NCBI RefSeq assembly: GCF_002127325.2
Contig: NC_035434.2
Span: 150,347,692 to 150,411,691, forward strand
Direction: 5' to 3'
Source: Helianthus annuus
Lineage: Eukaryota > Streptophyta > Magnoliopsida > Asterales > Asteraceae
DNA length: 64,000 nucleotides
Shown: piece after piece, positions 57,918-64,000 of the stretch
How the letters are laid out: each line of letters opens with the position of its first letter
How positions within the stretch are numbered: the stretch's first letter is position 1
The notes under the pieces: generated by a model
What the model saw: the letters and a program-made list of their open reading frames with translations, nothing else
Told to the model about the DNA's origin: nothing
The model's database searches: none
Translations under genes and position numbers: made by a program

Positions 57918-60233
57918 TGTCACACCCCCAAAATCTACACGCGGAGTATCACCGCTTGGGAACGTGACTGACCAGGATCAAGCCACCAATCATATTGAAC
58001 ATGTAATTAATATTAAGTAAAATAAATGTAAGCCATCCATTCAATACGATAGGTGTTCAAAACATAACCATAGTTTCAAAGTGTAGCGGAAGCATGGTAA
58101 ATAAACCAACAATAGTTAATAGTTTTAAATGTCATAATAGTTCAACGTAGAAACCACGATTCTTGCCCACAACGACCCGCTTCTCCAGTGCAAGCTCCAA
58201 ATACCTAACGATCTGCAAGGCATGTAACAGAATGATCAACAAACTAGTTGAGCGAGTTCACAGTAAGTAAATGCGTAACAGTAAGTAACGGGTGGCTCTA
58301 CAGGGCCAATAGTAAGTTATACAGGTGGGGGCTTCCCATGTTATGTGACCACTAGACTATTCGTATCATCCCTGTTCTTCGTCCGAGAACAGTAGCGCGT
58401 ATGGGGTGTGCGTAGGTTTTACGCACGTATCCTTCATAACCGAGGATAGAAGTAAGTAATGCGTACACGTAGGTTTTACGTGCGTGCCTGACATCCGAGG
58501 CAGTAATTGGCATGTGACCACGTAGGTGTTATCCCAACCTACGGAACCGTCCTGACATCCGAGGACCATGATAGGTGATAGTCTAGGAAAAGCATATATA
58601 CGTTCTTAGTCAATGATAACCTTTAACCCATTCCCACGACCCGGGAATCCCATGCCTTAGTAGGAGTGTGAACTCACCTTGGTTTGCTCGGTATGCTAGG
58701 TTATGCACTCACAAGTAATTAATCACGTCCTATTGTATGCACGTATAACAAATCAGTTCATGTTCGCAATGATACGCATGCAATCTAATGTCACATAGTG
58801 CTTGATAGCCAATATCATGCATCAATCATGTATCACATAACAGTCAGTTTGCATATCGGCACAACACGTATCATTTCACATTTAATCATCAGCTAGTGTA
58901 CACGAATACAAATGTTAACATTCATCACCAAGCATGGCATGCCAAATAAATCAAGCATACATTCCATCATTCAAAGTATGTTTATAACCCCCCATTATCT
59001 TTCGACCCAACTGTTATCTTTCGACACAACAGTTATCTTTCGACATATTAGTTATCACAGTTATCTTTCGGACCAATTGTTATGTTTCGAACCAAATGTC
59101 ATCTTTCGACCAAATGTCATCTTTCGACCACGCTGTTATCTTTCGGTCAACACTACTATGGTTCGGTCAATGCTATCCTTCGGTCAACACTACTATGGTT
59201 CGAAGGACAAGTATCTTTCGGTCACAACAACTATGTTTCGACTAACAAGTATCTTTCGGTCACAACTATGTTTCGAATAACTAATATCTTTCGATAAATA
59301 TCAGTTACGTTTACTCAAAGTTTCCAAGTTTATCCGTGATTATCAATTAACACAAATTCAAGTATTCAGTTACCTCAGAATCGATCAAACAGGGAGTTTC
59401 ATATTAAACCTCATGAACCCTAATTTAACCACATGAACAATAATAACACTTAATCATATTATGTTCCGGTTCCATGAACAATAAAAATTCCGAATTGCAT
59501 AATATCACAGCCGATCCACAAAACATTATCATTAAACATCATCACAACAGATCCGATTAACATACACATCCGATTAACATCCATATCCGATTAACATACA
59601 TATCCGATTAACATCCATATCCGATTAACATACATATCCGGTTAACATACAAACAACATATTGCAAGACAATTGATAAATCATGAAATCATATACACTCA
59701 AAGCATCATCTAATAACATAAACAACATCACACACTAACCGGAAAAATCTGGATTACGGAACGAGATCTTCGAACAGAGAATGGGTCTGCTATGCCGTCA
59801 CACACACACAATGGAACTAGGGTTTTTGAAATAACTGTCGACTTACATGCATTCACGTATATAAAACGTATCACAGGAATGGGCCAAGCCCATTAGAAAG
59901 ACTGGGCCGAAAGATTTCGAAGGATCCTATCTTTGTTCGAAGGATAGAGTCCTTGGTCGAAGGATATGTTTCGTGATCCTTCGAACCGAAAGTTGATCCT
60001 TCGAATCGAAGGTTATCTTTCGTGATCCTTCGATCTGTAAGTCATGTTTCGTGATCCTTCGAAGGTTGGACCTATCCTTCGAAGGATCTTTGTGTTTCAC
60101 ACTAACAAGTTCACACATTTGACAAGTTTCACAAATACAACTAAACAATCAAACCATAAATAACTTCATGGTAATCAATACATGATCGTGCAATAAATAC
60201 GAAATAGAAATTTTGGAAATTCGAGTTGTCACA
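57918..60233 (-). mobile_element. 5' LTR of the young chromovirus
   Basis: The same length as the 3' LTR (2316 bp) and nearly identical. The minus-strand TATA box is at 59857-59866. Transcription would run toward lower coordinates through the PBS and gag-pol. Confidence 0.95.
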
Positions 60234-60238
60234 TAATA

Positions 60239-60316
60239 ATTCAAACTATTATTAAATATTATATATTTTAAATCATATTTGTTTTCTTCTAAATAATATA
60301 TTAATGCATGCATAAA
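60239..60316. mobile_element. continuation of the interrupted CACTA sequence
   Basis: AT-rich sequence immediately after the right TAATA duplication resumes the composition of 50400-50496. It gives way to a CGGTACC-rich element. No CACTA terminus is visible. Confidence 0.4.
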
Positions 60317-60545
60317 TGGTACCGAATTTCTCGTAGTTAATTGTTTTCGGTACTGGTACTTTCAATTCGATGCGGTACTGGTAGTTTACCGAATTTTACT
60401 TTCAAATAGTGTTGCGGTACGAGTACTGTACAGTACCATACCGAACATTTTTGGTACCGGTACCTGTACCCATATTTGATGATTTCCGGTATCGGAATTT
60501 TCGGTATCGGTATGTTCGGTACCAGTGCCGGTACCGAACTCATCC
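60317..60545. mobile_element. CGGTACC-rich hAT-like element end
   Basis: Repeated 'ggtaccggta' and 'cggtatcgg' words, ending 'gaactcatccctaa', the inverse of the TAGGGATG start near 34507. A related fragment recurs inside the downstream array (about 60725-60786). Confidence 0.55.
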
Positions 60546-61790
60546 CTAATCATATATGTGTTAATAGACCATATTGGGCTTTACTGGGTCACAATGGCCA
60601 ATAGTGGTTATAGATATGTTAATGAACCATATTGGATCTTAATGGATCACAATGGACAATAGTAGATCACACATGTCTTAATGGACCATATTAGGCCTAA
60701 ATGATAGTGGATCATACTTGTCTTACCGATAGCGGTACCACATTAGTGAATTCGGTACCGGTACGTTCGATACCGAGCTCATCCGAAATCATATATGTGT
60801 TAATCGACCATATTAGGTCTTAATAGATCACAATGGCCAATGGTAGATAATGTATGTGTTAATGAACCATATTGGGACATAATGGATCACAATGGCCAAT
60901 AGTGAATCATACATGTCTTAATGGACTATATTGTGTCTTAATGGCCATAATTGCCATTAGTAGATCATAGATGTCTTAATCGACAATATTAGGCCTAAAT
61001 GGATCACAATGGTCAATAGTGGATCATACATATCATAATGGACCATTTAGACCTCACTGGTTCACAATGGTTAGTAATAGCTCAATTATGTCTGAAACGA
61101 CCGTATTGGGCCTAAATGGATTACAATGGACAATAGTAGATCTTAAATGTCTTAATGGATCGTATTAGGCCTAAAAAGATCACAATAGCCGATAATGGAT
61201 CATACATGTCTTAATTGACCATATTGGGCCTTAACGGATCATGATGGATAATAATAGATCACACACGTCTTAATAGACCATATTGGGCCTTAATGGATCA
61301 CGATGGACAATATAGATCATACATGTCTTAATGGACCATATTGGGCCTTAATGGATCACAATGGACAACAGTAGATCGTACATGTCTTATTTGACCATAT
61401 TGAGTCTTACTGGATCATGATGGCCAATAGTAGATCATAGATGTCTTAATGGATCATGTTGGGCTTTAATGGATCATGATGGCCAATAGTAGATTATATA
61501 TGTCTTAATCGACCATATTGGGTCTAAATGGATCACAATAGTCAATAGTGGATCACACATATCATAATCGCTTATATTGGGCCATAATGGATCACAATGA
61601 CCAATAGTAGCTCATATACGTCTTAATCGACCATAATGGGCCTAAATGGATTACAATGGACCATATTGTGTCTTAATGAATCACAATTGCCAATAGTAGA
61701 TCATACATATTTTAATAGATCATATTGGGCCTTAATGGATAATAATGACCAATAGTAGATCACACATGTCATAATGGACCATATTGGTTT
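60546..61790. repeat. tandem array of roughly 59-bp units, about 21 copies
   Basis: A consensus unit reads approximately AATGGATCACAATGGCCAAT followed by AGTAGATCATACATGTCTTA and ATGGACCATATTGGGCCTT. The units are diverged with indels. The 'ggatcacaatgg' and 'gaccatattggg' halves resemble each other and are partly inverted. It is non-coding. Confidence 0.85.
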
Positions 61791-62783
61791 TTCCATACCC
61801 TATTTCCAAATTTTTAGTACAATATTATCAGGTTTCTTAATACTCTATTTCTTTTCTATTACCCTATTTTATTGTCTTTTTGTTTATAATTATTAAATAT
61901 CTATTGTATAATGTAAAAATGTTAAAATAAATGCACTATCATAAATTTAATAGATAGATATTAGAATCATGTTCTGGTATAGGTATAATCGGTTTTGGTT
62001 TTGGGTATTAATCCGTTTCAAATCCAGGTATTGAAATTAAAATGTATACCCTTCAGGTAGGGTCAGTTTCGGTTTTGGTATTGAAAAACCAGTTCAACGT
62101 ATGGTTTTTTTATGCAGCCCTGAGGTGTGGTTTCAAAAATTTTAGTTTTCACACTCCCTCACTCCCTCCTAATTCACCCCGCCCAATTTTCCTCTTCCTC
62201 AAAACCCCCAAAATTCCCCACATTCCTGAAACAAATTCAACCCCACCAACTCACCAAGTTCAGTGTGAATCCTTTCTGAGCCCTGGTTCTGATCTATACA
62301 GTATCTCCACCACAACCACTACGAATTCCAACTTCCACAAAACCCTAATCAATTTTGGTTACCATCAAACCCTAACGATTGTTTCGTTTCGTAGATGGGA
62401 CGCAAGGAGAAGCGCATGATTTTGAGTTCGTACCTGCAACGTGCTTATAAAATATCTGATGGGATCGTGAAGAAGAGGAATAAAATCTCAATCGAGTTCG
62501 TTGGCTTCTGATTCATGGATATTTGGGGTCGGATTCATTGGCTTCTGATTCATTGGGTGTAAGGAGAAGCGCATGATTTTGAGTTCGTTCCTTCTTCATA
62601 CATGTGCTGCAGGATGACATGCTTTTTCAAGCAGAGGTGATCATATATTCCCTCTGTTTGTTATTATAGATGATAAATTTTCACAATATATAACAAGGAT
62701 TACACAGATTAGTCCCAATTGAAAAATATCTCTTTTCAGTAACCCATGTTTATGTCAAACCTTTGTAGCTAAATTCTGTCCAG
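61791..62783. other. sequence upstream of the PPDK exons, possible leader
   Basis: After an AT-rich stretch, 62150-62395 is a CT/CA-rich tract like a plant 5' UTR. An ATG at 62397 opens only a 38-codon frame (MGRKEKRMILSSYL...). Parts of it ('aaggagaagcgcatgatttt', 'ggcttctgattcat') are repeated near 62480-62590. None of the expected first PPDK exons is present. Confidence 0.4.
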
Positions 62784-63851
62784 TTTCACTGCTGCTGATC
62801 TTAAAGATCTCACTGCTGCTGATCTTAAAGATCTTGTTGAGCAATACAAGGACGTGTATGTCGAAGCAAAGGGTGAAAAGTTTTCTACAGGTATGAATAT
62901 AAGGTTTCTAGATTTGTGTTAAAGTTTTATGAGTGTTTATCCCTAACGGGTCAAATAAAAAATAGCAAAAAGGAGAACGAGTAACCCTTTTCGACCCGTT
63001 ACATAAAAATAGATTTGTGTTATTATGAGTGCTTTTATTCTGTAGATCCAAAGAAACAGCTTGAGTTGGCGGTGAATGTGGTTTTTGATTCGTGGGACAG
63101 CCCGAGGGCCAATAAGTACAGGAGTATTAACCAGATAACTGGGTTAAAGGGGACCGTGGTTAACATTCAATGCATGGTGTTTGGCAACATGGGGGACACT
63201 TCAGGAACCGGTGTTCTTTTCACTAGGAACCCAAGCACGGGTGAAAACAAGCTTTATGGGGAGTTTTTGATCAATGCTCAGGTAAAAATCATGTTTCGCG
63301 TTTAAACATTTATATTGATTATTGGTGGAAAGATGGGCGGGTTGGGTAATTAGTCAAAACGGGCTTTTAGTACATGTTGGGTTGGGTTGGCCCGCTAACA
63401 CTTTTTTGCATTTGTTATAATAATTTGAACTTTTTTAAACAGGGAGAGGATGTTGTTGCTGGGATCAGAACATCACAATATTTGGTGACCATGGAGACTT
63501 GCATGCCGGATGCATACAGAGAGCTTGTGGAGAACTATGAGATCTTAGAGAGACACTATAAAGATATGATGGTAATCATAAAAATAAAAAAATAAAAAAA
63601 TCTTTTCGCTTATTTTTAGCTGTGCTTAAATATCGAAAAATGTAACAATATCTTTGGTGCTACGAGCACAGGATATCGAATTCACAGTTCAAGAAAACAG
63701 ACTTTGGATGTTGCAATGCCGGACAGGGACACGTACCGGCAAAGGTGCAGTGACAATTGTAGTAGAAATGGTGAATGAAGGGTTAATTGATACTAAAACG
63801 GCAATTAAGTGGGTCGAAACTCAACATCTAGATCAACTTCTTCATCCACAG
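62784..63851 (+). pseudogene. PPDK: pyruvate,phosphate dikinase, partial copy lacking 5' exons
   Basis: PPDK interconverts pyruvate and phosphoenolpyruvate with ATP and phosphate, in chloroplast and cytosol. Visible exons: about 62784-62890, 63046-63281, 63443-63571 and 63672-63851, with GT-AG borders and agreeing phases. They encode part of the N-terminal nucleotide-binding region: [90 protein letters not shown] and [13 protein letters not shown]. The first exon carries an in-frame 24-bp tandem duplication (62787-62810, 62811-62834), repeating TAADLKDL, and its acceptor is unclear: the nearest upstream AG would bring in a TAA. Substitutions at usually conserved places (such as SQYLV) add to the doubt. 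No transit peptide or glycine-rich start exons are upstream. It continues past the window, so a truncated duplicate is likelier than a working gene. Confidence 0.75.
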
Positions 63852-64000
63852 GTACAGTCAGCGGGTCTTCGGGTTGGTAAAGGGTCAAAAACAGGCCTGG
63901 GTTGCAACAGGCATTCTTTAGTATGGGCTGGGACCAGTTGGGTTAACCGTTAACCAACAAACATTCTGTTGTCCATTTATCATATTCTTAGTTCTGAGTA

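Larger units (their letters stand above)
50497..60233 (-). mobile_element. complete Tekay/Del-like Ty3/gypsy chromovirus, 9.7 kb
   Basis: It has two LTRs of 2316 bp each (50497-52812 and 57918-60233), a perfect 5-bp duplication TAATA (50492-50496 and 60234-60238), a PBS, a polypurine-type tract and one long gag-pol frame ending in a chromodomain. The LTRs differ at only three positions that I noticed (50789, 51377 and 51712 against their partners), so the insertion is recent. It sits within CACTA sequence. The gag start is in another frame (57594-57457), so one break may exist. Confidence 0.95.

Noticed and set aside
62042..62419. 125-codon plus-strand frame before the PPDK exons
   Set aside because: Pro/Thr-rich translation of a CT/CA-rich leader-like tract; no recognisable domain and no link in frame to the PPDK exons.

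Overview
The window is nuclear DNA of a flowering plant, most likely a eudicot of the daisy family (Asteraceae). The plant assignment rests on a GT-AG intron gene for V-ATPase subunit H, a pyruvate,phosphate dikinase fragment, Stowaway, PIF/Harbinger, hAT and Mutator-like MITEs, tRNA-derived SINEs and long-LTR Ty3/gypsy chromoviruses. The family is an inference from the style of the retroelements. Almost everything outside the two cellular genes is transposon, often nested two or three deep.

Layout. 1-7740: MITEs lodged in TA microsatellites, which cut the 3' side of an old minus-strand Ty3/gypsy element: gag remnant 1428-1904, an extra pre-gag ORF 2739-4022, PBS at about 4204, and a 3.5 kb LTR 4220-7740. 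7741-23860: an intergenic TE field with one Stowaway, several SINEs (one a two-family dimer under a single target duplication), Mutator-like fold-back MITEs with 9-bp duplications, PIF/Harbinger MITEs with TTA/TAA duplications, and hAT MITEs with 8-bp duplications. 23864-32301: one complete minus-strand cellular gene, VHA-H, with 11 coding exons and 451 codons; its long introns carry recognisable MITE or SINE insertions. 32302-34790: its promoter side, another MITE, a 5'-truncated LINE (minus strand) and a split hAT element.

34791-47201: the 5' part of a plus-strand Ty3/gypsy element. Its LTR holds a hAT MITE and a 3.5 kb solo LTR carrying a 40-bp minisatellite. A 5.64 kb block that includes the solo LTR, the LTR end and the PBS is tandemly duplicated, with 7 bp of junction homology. 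47202-49476: a related LTR. 49477-50496: the end of a CACTA element with subterminal repeats. 50497-60233: a complete, very young minus-strand Tekay/Del-like chromovirus (two 2316-bp LTRs, TAATA target duplication, 1521-codon gag-pol ORF with a C-terminal chromodomain) inserted into the CACTA sequence. 60317-61790: a hAT end followed by an array of roughly 59-bp repeats. 62784-63851 onward: PPDK exons on the plus strand, lacking the expected upstream exons and running off the window.

The cellular genes are metabolic housekeeping genes: vacuolar proton pumping, and pyruvate/PEP interconversion. No pathway cluster links them. The most unusual structures are the SINE heterodimer, the duplicated LTR/PBS block, the palindromic word arrays around the promoters of several LTRs, the extra ORF ahead of gag, and the repeated lodging of different MITEs in TA microsatellites.
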